Shown piece by piece: positions 12,285 to 24,800 of a DNA stretch of 64,000 bases (the first letter of the stretch is position 1; each line of letters opens with the position of its first letter). Under the pieces are notes generated by a model. It was given only the letters and a program-made list of their open reading frames with translations, had not been told where the DNA came from and searched no databases. The stretch spans positions 40,178,623-40,242,622 of the forward strand of contig CM069592.1 of the NCBI GenBank assembly GCA_035771175.1. The letters are read 5' to 3'. Made by a program: the position numbers and the translations under genes. Source of the DNA: Paratinospora sagittata. Taxonomy: Eukaryota; Streptophyta; Magnoliopsida; Ranunculales; Menispermaceae.

Positions 12285-12769
12285 GGAAGCTTCGTGAAAT
12301 AAACCAACGTGAATTTCTATAACTACCCAATCCCACTTCTTAATATTTTCTTTCTTAAGCATTTGAAAGCTTGTTTTTGAATAGATGTATTTTATAAAGA
12401 AGAAAAATGTATTCAAACCTTACCTAACATTAGAAATGTTTATTTTTAAATTTGAATTCATATTAATCTTCAAGTGACAATGTAATAATTCAATCATTGC
12501 ATCAAGGTTTGTCTGGAATACGTCTATGTTTTTTAGTTAATTTTATAATTAGTGTGTAATTGAGTTAAATCTAAATTTAATTATTTATATTAATACTATT
12601 TTGTCTCTTTGTGATTCAAGATTGATAAAGTTGTCTGCAATAGATTTAAAGTGGTGTAATTCCTCTTGGCCAATAACTTATAATGTTCGTTCTTCTTTTT
12701 TCTTCCTTTTTAAATCAACAAATTTTTTAAATTTGAAAACCAGTGTCCTCACAAAAGGTGTAATAACTA

Positions 12770-12960
12770 ATAACTGTTAGCTTAAGTGATTAGGCCTCTA
12801 CCTCTTTTCTTAAAAGTGAAATGTTCAAATCTTCCTGGTCTCATATAAAGTGAAAAGTTAATATGCTTTTATTAGGAGTTTTCGTAAATCTATTGGGCCT
12901 ATTTGTTACTCTTATTAAATATATTTTATTTTTTTGTATTTTTTGATTTCACTGCTTAGC
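12770..12960 (+). mobile_element. Degenerate SINE-like unit
   Basis: Contains an A-box-like 'tagcttaagtgattaggcc' and, about 45 bp on, a B-box-like 'gttcaaatcttcc', the spacing of a tRNA-derived SINE head. No target duplication was found. Confidence 0.4.
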
Positions 12961-13167
12961 AACACTTAAGTTGTGTCCTCTTTTGTTTTATCCTAAGACT
13001 AATTCACTTGTATTCGACTCGAATTAGACCACAAAAAGTATATTTTTTATTTATTATGAAAAAATACAATTAATAGATTAACAAAAAAAAGTGTATTACA
13101 GCCGTAAAAAGGAAATTAATCAATTTTATCTAAGATAAATGAAAATTGATCGAGGGAAAGAGAAACT

Positions 13168-13172
<5 letters not shown>

Positions 13173-13222
<50 letters not shown>
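13173..13222. repeat. (GA)n microsatellite
   Basis: About 25 GA dinucleotides. The overlapping frames that read RERERE or SLSLSL are products of this repeat and not genes. Confidence 0.97.
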
Positions 13223-13225
<3 letters not shown>

Positions 13226-13499
13226 GGTGAGGAGGTAGAGGGGGAAGAGAGCCAAACGCTTCAATCCTTTGGCAAATCCAAGGCGGAGGCGGCGCCACCG
13301 ACGCCACAACCGACGACTTTGCCAATGCCTCGTGTTTTGTCTCTTTTTAACTCTATCATCACCACCTCTTTCCTTCACTATATAAAATATTATATGACGG
13401 ACACACCTCTCACCTCTCTACAAGAAAATTTTCTAATTCATATCAGGGATACCATACCCCCATAAACAAAACCATTATTTTGAACTCTAATTCCCATGT

Positions 13500-13533
<34 letters not shown>

Positions 13534-13554
13534 CTTGAAAAAAATTAAAGTGTT

Positions 13555-13780
13555 TATCAACGTTTGGTTAGTTTGAATGGTCTGACATTCGTTCCCCTTA
13601 AGTGAGGTCATGAGTTTAAAACTCTCTTCGTATATGAAGCTATTATTTGTTATGAGACATTTCTACCTTTATGATCCAACTCAGGTCGAATTCAAGTAGA
13701 TTAATCTTGTAGCAAAATGGAAAAAGACACCGCCTGAGTGCCGTTCAATGGTAAAACCAAAAAAAAAAAAAAAATTCAAA
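13555..13780 (+). mobile_element. SINE-like unit with A-rich tail
   Basis: An A-box-like 'tggttagtttgaatgg' near 13564 is followed by a B-box-like 'ggtcatgagtttaaaactc' near 13605. About 170 bp further on comes an A-run (13757-13775). The layout matches plant tRNA-derived SINEs. Target duplications are not clear. Confidence 0.45.
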
Positions 13781-14586
13781 CAGTCCATCAAATTAAGAAT
13801 ATTTCAAGATAGAATAATGATTGACTAGTTGGAATGGTTATGTTAAAATATTTTTTAGAAAAAGTAATTAAATGAGGGAGCTTCTTATTCGTTCTTGATA
13901 TTCTGGGCCGGCCCACGCAAGCGGGCCTACTCTTTTGTCCCTTACCTCAGCCCTAACCAACCAAACAAGTTCCAATACACCTGATGTTGAATTGCACTAC
14001 TCAATCCCATATCGCTTCTTCTGCCACGTACCCCAATCTTTAGATCCTAATGATAATATAAATCTTCCCCTTTGCCCTCTTCTCAATAAACTCTTGAACT
14101 TGCCCAATTAACTTTGCTTTAATACTATTAGTTTCCATTGATCCAATGAACCAAAGAGCCTAAATTTGTTTAAGACAAACTAGCACTGGTTGTATAAGAT
14201 CATGTATAGCTCATATAAGCTATATAACAAGGAAGCAAAAAGTGCTACCAGGATAACAAATTTTAATACCTTTAATACAGCTTAATCATACTAGAAATGA
14301 ACCAAATTAAGAAGAATCCATCAAGAAAATACACAAATACATAAAGTCATATCTCTAAATTCCCTTTTCCCACTAAGACAAAGCTGTACAAAGAGCCAAA
14401 CACTCACCAAAATAAGAAGAAAATTGAAGCACTATACATTGCACTTTCTTCGTAACACCATACCACCTTTGAACCTACTTGAACTCATTGATTAAAAGCC
14501 TAAGATCAGCGATAGCTTTAAACCAGTTTTTTCTTGATATCTAGCTAGGTTTAGTGACAATAATCTTTACATTCTTGGTGAAAGAA

Positions 14587-17500
14587 ATGATAAATTCTCT
14601 TTGCGGGAGCATGGGTTCTCTTAAGAAAGAGGGCTCATGCTCCAAGCTTCAACCACCTTCTCCTACAGCTTCAGTTGCTGAATCTAACAACATCTTCTCA
14701 TTACCCGAGTTCGATCCCAATAATCCCGACCCCTCTAGCTTAAACTTCCAAAACTTGAAATTTGAAGTAGACGTCGAGGAGGTCCAATCGCCAGATAACT
14801 CGATATGGGAGTCCTTGTTTGACGAACAAATTGATTCGAGTACTGATTTTATGATGTTTTCACCAAGAAGGTTCCCTGATTATATGATCTCTTCACCTAA
14901 GAGAGATTATATGATGACATCACCAAAGAGAGAATACATGCTGATCACTTCTCCAAAGAGAAACAATAATATTATTAACCAAGGTTCTAATTATGCTCAT
15001 CAAGCAATGCAGGGGCAAAGTGTTCTTGATTGTTCTCCTAGTTCTTCAAATTCTAACATAGGAGCTTACAGCAACATTAATAATATGCAGAAAGGCAAAG
15101 CACAAAGCCCATTACATAAGGTGTTCATTTCTGCAACAAATCATCAGTATATTCAACAAGATCATCAGAACACAGTAATGGATGGCTTCGTTGATGATTA
15201 TAATACAGAAGTCTTTGGAGCATATCCGTCGATGAAGACATCATCGGTTGTGGGATATTCTCCGGCCGAGATCTTTGAAATGCCACAGACGCTTTCAGCA
15301 ATGCTGGATTATTCGCCGTCTTCTAATTCTTCTCGGTACAGCGGAGTGAGTGATGTTTCACCCGGAGGTGGAGTGGCTTTGAGCCAAGACAGGGACTTGT
15401 ATCAGGCGAACTCTTTTAGTTCACAGCAGCAGCAATCACAGCAAAAACAGGCTCAAGAACAGGATCAGAGCCTCATGGGACCCCTCTCTGCTGGGATTGA
15501 ACAGGTAAGTATTAGTTTAATTAACTCTTTTAACTCTCTTCAATTTAAATGATTTTGATTCATGCTTCGTGACCCACTAACTATTAATATTGATCCAAGA
15601 AAATGTCCAGTATGAAATCACCTCTTTAAAATCTGAGTTACCTCAACTTAGATGATTATTATACTCAACTTAACTAAACATTTTATCAACTACATGGGTT
15701 TGGCTACATGTATCTATTGCTTCTACTATGTTCAATGAATATATATCTTTCTTAATTATTTCTATTTATGTTATTTTTTTTACCTTTATCTACCTTTATC
15801 ATTATTGTAGATTGTTATTAGGTCATCATTCCTAATTGAGACATTCAAGTGTTTTTGTTGAATGTGTTTTAACCACCTTAATTTATTTTTTCTCATTTTA
15901 TTTCCAATTAGGGTTACTCTTATCATTTCTCGTATGTTCGTTTCTAATTTTAATTTTTAATGTTTCACCATATATTCATGGTGGCATACACATTTTCGTT
16001 ACATATTTGTTTCTTTTTTACTAAACATTTTGTTTCATATAGCATTACTGGTCTAATAACAGTTTTATAAAATTTTCTTTGAATCGATCATAAGTATAAT
16101 TTAACTTAATTAATTGATATCAAGAAGTTAATCACTTCTTTTTTATTGCAGGAACAAGACAGTGGTCTTCAACTGGTGCACCTTCTTCTAGCCTGTGCAG
16201 AAGCAGTAGCAAGGCAAGATTACATGTCAGCTCGGCGATACCTTCACCAACTCAACCGAGTCGTGACGCCACTCGGTGACTCAATGCAACGAGTTGCTTC
16301 CTGTTTCACCGATGCACTCAGCGCAAGACTTGCAGCAACTCTCACAACCAATAATCCCACCACTTCCACACCAAAATCCTTCACAGCCTTCCCTCCAAAC
16401 TCCATAGAAATCCTCAAAATCTACCAAATAGTTTACCAAGCATGTCCTTACGTAAAATTCGCTCACTTCACTGCAAACCAAGCGATCTTCGAAGCGTTTG
16501 AATCCGAAGAACGAGTTCATATAATCGACCTAGGCATATTGCAGGGTTATCAATGGCCAGCCTTCATGCAAGCCTTGGCAGCTCGTCCTAGTGGAGCTCC
16601 GTTTCTAAGAATTACCGGCGTTGGAACGCCGGAGGAATTGGTAAGAGAGACGGGCAGGTGCTTAACTGAACTAGCTCACTCTCTTCACATTCCATTTGAG
16701 TTCCACCATGTGGCTGAGCAACTTCAAGATCTCAAACCTCATATGTTCCATAGAAGAGTTGGTGAAGCTCTTGCTGTGAACTCAGTGAACCGTCTCCACC
16801 GCGTTCCTGGTAATTAAATTTCCATACACAAAAGATATGCCAAAACTATCCTAAAACAAAACGAAAAAAAAAGTAAAACGTGATTTTAACTAGGAATATG
16901 CTAAAACGACATTCATGGTTGAATTATTTGGAAGGAACATTTTCCTTAATGCACCATTTAATTACTTGGAATCACGCTCCAATGCATGATTTGAGACAAT
17001 ATAATGGTGTTTGAAGACGATGTTTCGGTCAATGTTTGCTATGAATGTCAATGTAACGCCACTTCTAACTATAAATGCAATTATATATTTATGTTCTCAA
17101 ATACATTTTTTCAAGAAACTTTTCTTGAGAAAATACTATTTTCTCAAAAAAAAAAAAAAAATTGAGCTACCAAACACTCCCTTAAGTGTTTTACATGTCT
17201 CAAAGTGCATAATAAAATGATGTAATGAACAAAAAAGTGTAGTTGAGTTTGCTTCTTTTTTTTTTTAAATGGTTTTAGCATTTCTGTTCTAGTAACTTTT
17301 TTGTATATTTACAATAACTGTCAAACTAAAGGGTCATGTGAATATTTTTAACAGGTAGTTCACTTGGGAATTTGCTTGGAATCATAAGAGATCAAGCCCC
17401 AAGCATCTTCACTCTCGTTGAGCAAGAAGCTAGCCATAACGGGCCTTACTTTCTGGGTCGATTCCTTGAAGCATTGCATTATTATTCCGCCATCTTCGAC

Positions 17501-17821
17501 TCGTTGGACGCGACGTTTCCGGCGGATTCAGCGGAGAGAGCAAAGGTTGAGCAGTACATCTTTGCACCAGAGATAAGGAACATAGTAGCAAGTGAAGGAG
17601 AAGAGAGAGTTGAGAGACATGAGAGGTTGGAGAAATGGAGGAAGTTGATGGAAGCTAAAGGGTTTAAAGGAGTGCCATTGAGTGCAAATGCTGTAACTCA
17701 TTCAAAAATATTGTTGGGTTTGTATTCTCGAGATGGGTATAGATTGACAGAGGATAGGGGCTGCTTGCTGTTGGGATGGCAAGACAGGGCGCTTATTGCT
17801 TCTTCTGCTTGGCGTTGTTGA
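14587..17821 (+). CDS. GRAS-family transcriptional regulator (680 aa, 3 exons), possibly RAD1-like
   Basis: Exons are 14587-15504, 16152-16809 and 17355-17821; the introns (gtaagt..gcag phase 0; gtaatt..acag phase 1) join into one frame. The first ATG is used because the upstream in-frame GTG is no plant start. Residues 1-306 are Ser/Asn/Gln-rich and disordered, with four SP[RK]R motifs at 92-125 and a poly-Gln stretch before the domain. The GRAS domain fills 307-680: LHRI ([18 protein letters not shown]), VHIID at 428-432, LHRII, a PFYRE-equivalent region ([17 protein letters not shown]) and a terminal SAW motif ending ASSAWRC. No DELLA motif is present. GRAS proteins act in the nucleus as co-regulators. 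The [13 protein letters not shown] start and the [14 protein letters not shown] and SSAWRC blocks recall the RAD1 group, found in arbuscular-mycorrhizal hosts, but that placement is from memory. Two introns are unusual in a mostly intronless family. Confidence 0.95.
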
Positions 17822-18889
17822 TTATACTTAGCTTTCTTCTTCTTCTTCTTTTTTATGCGTGTGGCTTTTGTGATCTGAACTCCTTTGTTTGGGAGAAAGG
17901 AGGGAAGAAGCAAGAGGTATTTATTATTCTAATTTATCTACCTATTGTAGAATATGGTGATCATGTTAGGATGATGATGTGATTATAATATTCTTATATA
18001 AATGTTTTATATTAATTTTATTTATTTATTTATAAATGGGAACATTGAGTCTTTATGACTTGAATTAAGTATGACTGTAAAGTAGGCTGTGATTCAAGAA
18101 AATTATATGTGACTTAGGGTTGTGATGCTATCAGTGATGCTGAATGCGTTATTTTAGTATTACTTTTATAATAAAAAATAAATGAATAAATAAATAATAT
18201 TTCTTCATGTAATTTTTTAACATTCAAAATTCTTTTATGATGTACAACAGCAGAATGTAGATACATTGAACACTTGATTCAATCTGCAATTTAAAATTGT
18301 ATGAACCAGTGTTCTAAATACTCATTCTAGTTGCATTTGTAGCAGGCACCACCCTCCCCTGTAGACTGCAGATGATTAATCAATCCCCTTTGCATTTCTG
18401 CTCTTCAGATGAGTTCAAACATAAGATTAAATACATTAAACCACCATAATATTCCAGTATGAGATCAAAAACTTATATTTATAAAGATCATACAGGTCCA
18501 CAAAACATCATAGTTTGCAAACGACACCAGAAGCATATATGTATACCATTTGAAAGAGCAGTGATATATCTGTAAAAATGAATGGCCACTAAATGTCATC
18601 AACAGCAACAAGAACAAGCTTGTAATCATCATTGGTACAGTTTTAACTAAGGTACAACACATTACTAATTGAAGGTAATATCATCTTCATTGCATGCACT
18701 TGTATGTAGAGATGGATCAATGCCTCTTGACAAACATGAAATTGCCCAGGAGAGATGATTTACAGCCCATATAGGTAGGTCAGTTTGCCTTTCCAGTGAC
18801 TTGAAATCCTTGATGAGTGAGCGGATATCTACAACACAAAACCCTTCTTTCCCAACTCCGCAAACTCAAGGGTGCAGTTTATTTTACTC
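17822..18889. other. Convergent 3' flanks of the GRAS and MUB genes
   Basis: The GRAS (+) and MUB (-) genes end toward each other here. AT-rich sequence with TTTATT/AATAAA-like signals near 18010-18030 and 18170-18200 fits their 3'UTRs and polyadenylation sites. No additional gene was seen. Confidence 0.5.
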
Positions 18890-21800
18890 TTACAAGATGG
18901 AGCAAGAGCATACGCTTTTCCGGGGAGAATCATCAACCTTCTTTTCTGTTAAGACAGGTTCCACAACAGAATCTTGAGAACAAAATAATTTCTATGGCCT
19001 ATACAAAAATTTCCCTAGTATTCCATGCTTCTGCTTAAATTTTAAAACAAGAATCCAGCTTCTATACAAAACCCAGACGGAAAGAAACTTAATCAGATTG
19101 ACCTAGTGACAAAGTCCTACAGAAATGGCAATGGTTGAAGAGTGATAGCATTAGAAACTGAGGTAATTATTGCTTACAGCTTAGCAGATCCAACAGTTAA
19201 AAAGAAGAGGACTTTGATAGTTTGAATATGGCCATCTGCATAAAACTTGAACGGTTATGAACCCATGGATGTCCAAGTGTAACAGTAGAGAATCTAGAGA
19301 TCATTAGCAAACAACCAAAGCCAAGTTACACCACTTCAAAGTTCAAATACCCAATGGGAGGAGCAGAAGGCCTCTGCAGATAATGATTAAATATCCAGAA
19401 AACAGAGAGAAAAAGCAAATATATCGAAGACAGGATGCAAATGGAAAGAAAGTACACATTTTAGGGAGCAACTCGGATTGAAAAAAATTGTAAGCAGCTG
19501 ATGTGTTGCAGCACAAAAGAAAGCTGAATATGATAAATAAGTGCAGGAGTTCTTGCGATAAGTTTTGGTTTTCCTAGTACTTAAAACAAAAATACAGCAG
19601 CTGCATATGAAACAAATTAAAGTACTTGGAATTCCCAATCCCCATCCAGTCTTCCAGACATAATGCAAGAATAGGACAATCTTATTTATACATCATCATC
19701 AGTATCCTCCAAGGTCACTGTAGTAAAATTTGAGGGGACAGGCCATCCATAAACCAGACATTTTAGATTTGCAAGGGACATAATACAAGAATACGACAAT
19801 CCTATATATAATTATCAGAATCCTCCAAAAATGTCATTATAGAAAAATTTGAAGGTACAGGCCATTCATAAAAAGAAAATTAGATGCTAACCTGTTTTTG
19901 TTTTCACTAAAGATGGCTGCACAACGACATGCATGGTGACAACTCCTCCAGGAAGTTCACCAAAAGGCGTTCTGCATTGCCCAACAGTCTTGTTGTTCTC
20001 CAAGATCTTCCCAGCACTTATCAGCTTCACATCATTTGCTGCCTTTGGTATAACTTTTTTATCTAAAATAAAACAATAATTTAATAGAACACTGAATAAG
20101 ATAACCAAAAAAAAAAGATGAAACAGAATTATGTAATCTCATCCCCATTTGAACTTCTTTTTACCCTTTTGACACAACATATAATAATAAAAATGTTGGT
20201 GCTCATTTTTATAATAAGAAAACTTAAAAAGACATTTTTCAACAATAATCCATACTGGTATTCTTTGACTGAGAAATTATTAATATCACACGATGAACTT
20301 GGGATCTAACCTATGACACAAAGCAATACAAGTACTGATCTTTAGAATTCAAGGCATTGCATAGCAGATAAATATTCTGGCATTGAAACATAAACAATAT
20401 TATGATTTATGAAAACGTTTTCAGTGTTATAAGGAAGCCATATTTTGCCAAGGCAGACATTTCTTCTGAGCATGTTGCACTAGCACTGCAGAACAAGAAG
20501 AATACAAAGATCAATCATTGAGCACCCTAAACAGCAGTTCGAGGGCCAAGAATTTTGAAACATCATCAACACAAAGATTCAAGAAAAGTTGAAAACTACA
20601 CTTCCATATGTACAAGTTTAACAATGAATTGAAATAAAAAGCAAATTGGTATAAAACTGTAAATTATTCATCAACATACTTAAAAAAAAAAAAAAAAAAA
20701 AACAATGGGTAGCAATTAGCAAAAGATTCACAATATTCATTTTCCAAGGCTCAAATACCCTCAAATAGAAAACGAAAAAAATTCATGATGAGTGGTCCGA
20801 ATATGGAAGCGGGAGGTTTTGATTTATATAGCATGATACAAAAAGGTGAGATGGATTCTAGCAATAAAGATAACACATGCAATAATTTTATAATAATCCT
20901 ATTTAAAACTAATTCAAGAAAATAAAGTCAATGAAGCACAGAAATATGTGAAAAACACAGAAAGTGATAGTTGCATCATACTTTTGTAATGTATTTCAGG
21001 TTGAAATCTAAAAGCAGGAGGAAAGTAACAAAACAAAATAATAAGAAAAATAAGAATACTAATTTTCTTGAACTAAATATAATACTAATACTAATGATAA
21101 TAAGTTTTCATGTTACCCATCGGAGTAGCATGAAAATACATTTCTTGAACTAATTTTCATGTTACCCATCGGAGTCCATGGAAATACATTTCTAGCCTTT
21201 ACCCTATCTTCCTCCCTCATATTATTCCAAAAGTTGGGAATGGACATTCAATTAGATTTTGGGAAGACCTTTGGTGTGGTGAAGCTCCCTTTTTCCACTC
21301 TTTTCCCCACTTATATCGCCAATCAAATAAACCAAATGTTGCCATCAGTTACTTCCTAAACCCATACCCATCCAATGTCCTTGAACCCCCATCTTGGAAC
21401 CTTCATTTCCCAAGAAGCCTAAGCCTATGCTTGAGGGAGTCAGCTGAAATCTGTTCCCTCTTGTCAGATCTTGACCCTGTTCATCTATCCCCATCTTTGG
21501 AAGATACTTTCCTTTGGTCCTTAGACAATTCAGGCTCATACTCTTGTCGATCCTTCTTTGAGTACTTAACAGATTTGTCTTCCTCTAACCCCCCTAACCC
21601 ATCTTTTTGTAATCACATATAGCAAGCTCCACTTCCCAATAAGATTAGAGTGTTTTGTTGGCTTGTGGCTCTCAAAAGGATATGCACCCAGGATCTTCTT
21701 CAAAAACATTTGCCTTTGTATTGTTTATCCCCCCAATGTTGTGTGCTTTGGTACCAGGATCAGGAAACCGTGGATCACATGTTCTTCGACTGCACCTTTT

Positions 21801-24800
21801 CTTCTCAGGTGTGGCACACTTGGGAATATCTTCTGCAGGAGAAGTTTGTACCACCTACCTCGTGCGCGAATTGCTTCTTATTTAGTCATGCTGCTGGGCT
21901 AAACAGGAGATGCAAGGAAATTGGCAGTGTTGTGTTTATTGCTGCCATCTGGTCCATTTGGGGTGAACATAACAACAGAATTTTCAAAAATGTCTCTAGA
22001 GGTGCTGACCACGTTGCAGCAACCTCCACTATAGTTGTTGCCACTTGGATTAGCTCCTCCAAATTAGGAGTTGGCTATTCAGTGTCTGAATGGCTAAGAG
22101 GTTGGGCAGCATTAGTTTAATTCTGGTGTTGTTTCGGTCTGCTTTAGGTTTTCTGTTTCTGTGCTGTCTTATGAATCTGCTAGTGCAGCAGTAGCAATTG
22201 ATGTAATCTCATGAGCATGTCTCATGCTCTTTCTATTGTTCCTTTTTAGTTATTAATATAAATCTATTTGTCTCTTCTCAAAAAAAAAAAGAAAAATAAC
22301 AATAACAATAATAATATATAACATCAACAACAACATTTCTGTTTATGAGCCTTCTATAACCCCGTGAGTTGAAACTTAAGAAACACTTTTACCACTGAAT
22401 GAATTCATGGATCGTTTATAAGAAAGATGTGATGACTTTTGTTGCGCTAGGTCACATCCATAGTTTTAAAAATCCATTAAAGCTTACACCTTGAGGGCGT
22501 CTCACCTCGAGGTTACATTTCACTTACATGAGGCTTTACACCTTGAGACTTATGCCTCAAAACTACGTGGGGCTTAAGCCTCCCTAAACCCTTAGACCTC
22601 ACTATATGTGACCAACCATAGCCTGTCTTTATTTAGATTTTCCTATTTTTCCCCAAAACACTTCAACTAATACTAGAATAAACAAGCTAGATCGTTTTTT
22701 TTCTTTTTTTAATTTCTAATCTTAATTATTTAGGAGAGATCCAAGTTCTGAAACTCCAAGCCTCCACTCTAAGTCCTTTTCTAATGTCAATTATTAGGAG
22801 AGATCCAAGTTTTGAAACTCCAAGCCCAAACTTCTCGTTGACTACATACGCAATTCTGCATTACCAAGTGAACCTCTATTTCCAATTGTTTCCATGAGTT
22901 TATTGTAGGGTGCATCATCAAATATAATGACAATAAAAAGAAGAAAAAAAAATTACTAGAGAATGTGAAAATTAAGAAGTGTTAATACCTAATATTGATT
23001 CATTTTATTTATTATGTTTCTACTACTTTCTTTTTTTAAATGTTTGACTTAGCCCTTGATAGAGCAGAGGGGACTAAGGGGAGGAAGCAGATTCACATAG
23101 TTTGGAAAAGTGAGACCATGTCCATGAGACATAAGACCAAGATCTCTCATCATGGATATTTTCCTAGAAGACCACCCTAACTAATTTCATATGCCAAGAG
23201 AAAGTTGAAAGAGAACTATGCATTTAATACATCAGCCCTAACTTTTGCTTCTAGAGAACCAACAAAGGGTTGGGAGAGTGGTAAGGTGCAAAGCACCGAA
23301 AACCCACTTAAAGGAGAGGTCTCAGGTTCGAGTCTATATCTCCCAACATTTATTGGCCATCGGTACCATTGGCTTGTGTCCGGCCCCATGGAATTAGTGG
23401 GGAGTGAGGTCCCCGATACCCATGATCTCAAAAAAAGAAAAAAAAAACTTGAGACTTTCGCTTCTAGAGGATATTTGTGCTCCAAAACATTAGGACCCAC
23501 ATCCCTTGTGCCCCCACCTTTCAGCCCCAAAGAATTTTTTTCTCCATTCAATTTTCTCTACTCTATTTTAAAATCAATGTCATTCAGAAATCCCAAATAT
23601 TCAAAAAAGGTTTTAAAAGAATGACCAAATTGATAGTGTATATACGTAACCAGCCAAGAAAAAGTATTTTTCAAGGAAATGTAGTACATCAAATTTCCAT
23701 TTCTCCCTTTTTGGGTAAAAGGGGGGATACAGCTTACATTATCTCATTTCACTTTCATTGACTAAACACAACGTATTCAAGGTAAAAAAATAAAAAATCC
23801 GAAACTATGGCCTTACCTCTTGCACTACAAGGAATTTCTTCATGGCATCAATACCCTCCCTCCTTTCACCTTATTCAAGGTACAAAAAAAATAAAAATAA
23901 ATAAAATCAGCTCAATGGTGACAAGGTCCCCATGAACTTTAAATGACTCAACAGTAACTTACTAGCACCTTCTATTGCCATCTATGAGAAAGGCAACATC
24001 ATCAACACAGTTCTAGGTGCCTTGGCACTTGGGCTTATCAAGTCAAAGTGATACAAATGGCCATGTATGTACAACTAAAATATAGATTCTATAAAACAAA
24101 ATTTCATTTGAAAAATCATGAAAAAAGGATGTCCTTCACCTCTTCAGTGATCATGTCAAATATAATCATTAAAAAATACATTTTATTGCACTTCCATGGA
24201 TACAAGGATGTCCATGACCAAAAAAATAATTGAGTTCATTTTATGGCAAGGCAATAATGGAACACACACACATACACCCAAAAAAAAAAAAAGAACAACA
24301 ACAAAAACTAGACTCCAGCCAAAATTCTACCCAGCGATGCCTCAACTACTGTGGAGACAAGTAAGATAGCATCATCATTGACAAAGATCATGTGCTTTTT
24401 AAATACATAAGGTTGGCATGTTGACCCGTTTATCCTATCTATTCTACCTCGAGCCGTATCTTCTAACAAAGGATGAAAAAAGAGAGCAGATTTAAAAGAA
24501 AATATTATTAATATACGCATTGCAAATGTAGCTCAAAAAGTTAGCTAAACTTCTGCATTGAACAAATTAGAAAGAAAACAAAACAGATTATATGAAGAGT
24601 GAAGACTCTAAACTATCTATACAATATGATAAGATTAACCCAAGTGGAGTGCAGAAGCAACTCAAGTTACTCAACACAAGTGTTAAACTAGCTCAAAACC
24701 AGAGCACATCCCAAATCCCACCACTTTTTTGGTGGTTCAAACCCACAAAAATGATTAACAACATCTAAAAGTGTTATCAACATATTTAAAGACCATCACT

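Larger units (their letters stand above)
9407..14586. other. Intergenic between the Ole e 1 and GRAS genes
   Basis: No protein gene seen. It holds the Ole e 1 promoter side (9407-9700), AT-rich filler, a TTTC repeat near 11290-11310, three tRNA-derived SINE-like units (11720-11966, 12770-12960, 13555-13780), a 28-bp tandem duplication (12229-12284), a (GA)n tract (13173-13222) and an (AT)n tract near 13507-13532. The last few hundred bases before 14587 should be the GRAS promoter and leader. Confidence 0.5.

Noticed and set aside
13116..13465. Three overlapping open frames around the (GA)n tract on both strands
   Set aside because: They read RERERE or SLSLSL because of the dinucleotide repeat and have no domain, no splice context and no upstream signals.
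24308..24520. 70-aa minus frame with FVNDDAILLVS, vaguely like a reverse-transcriptase FADD block
   Set aside because: No other RT motif flanks it in any frame; similarity could be chance.
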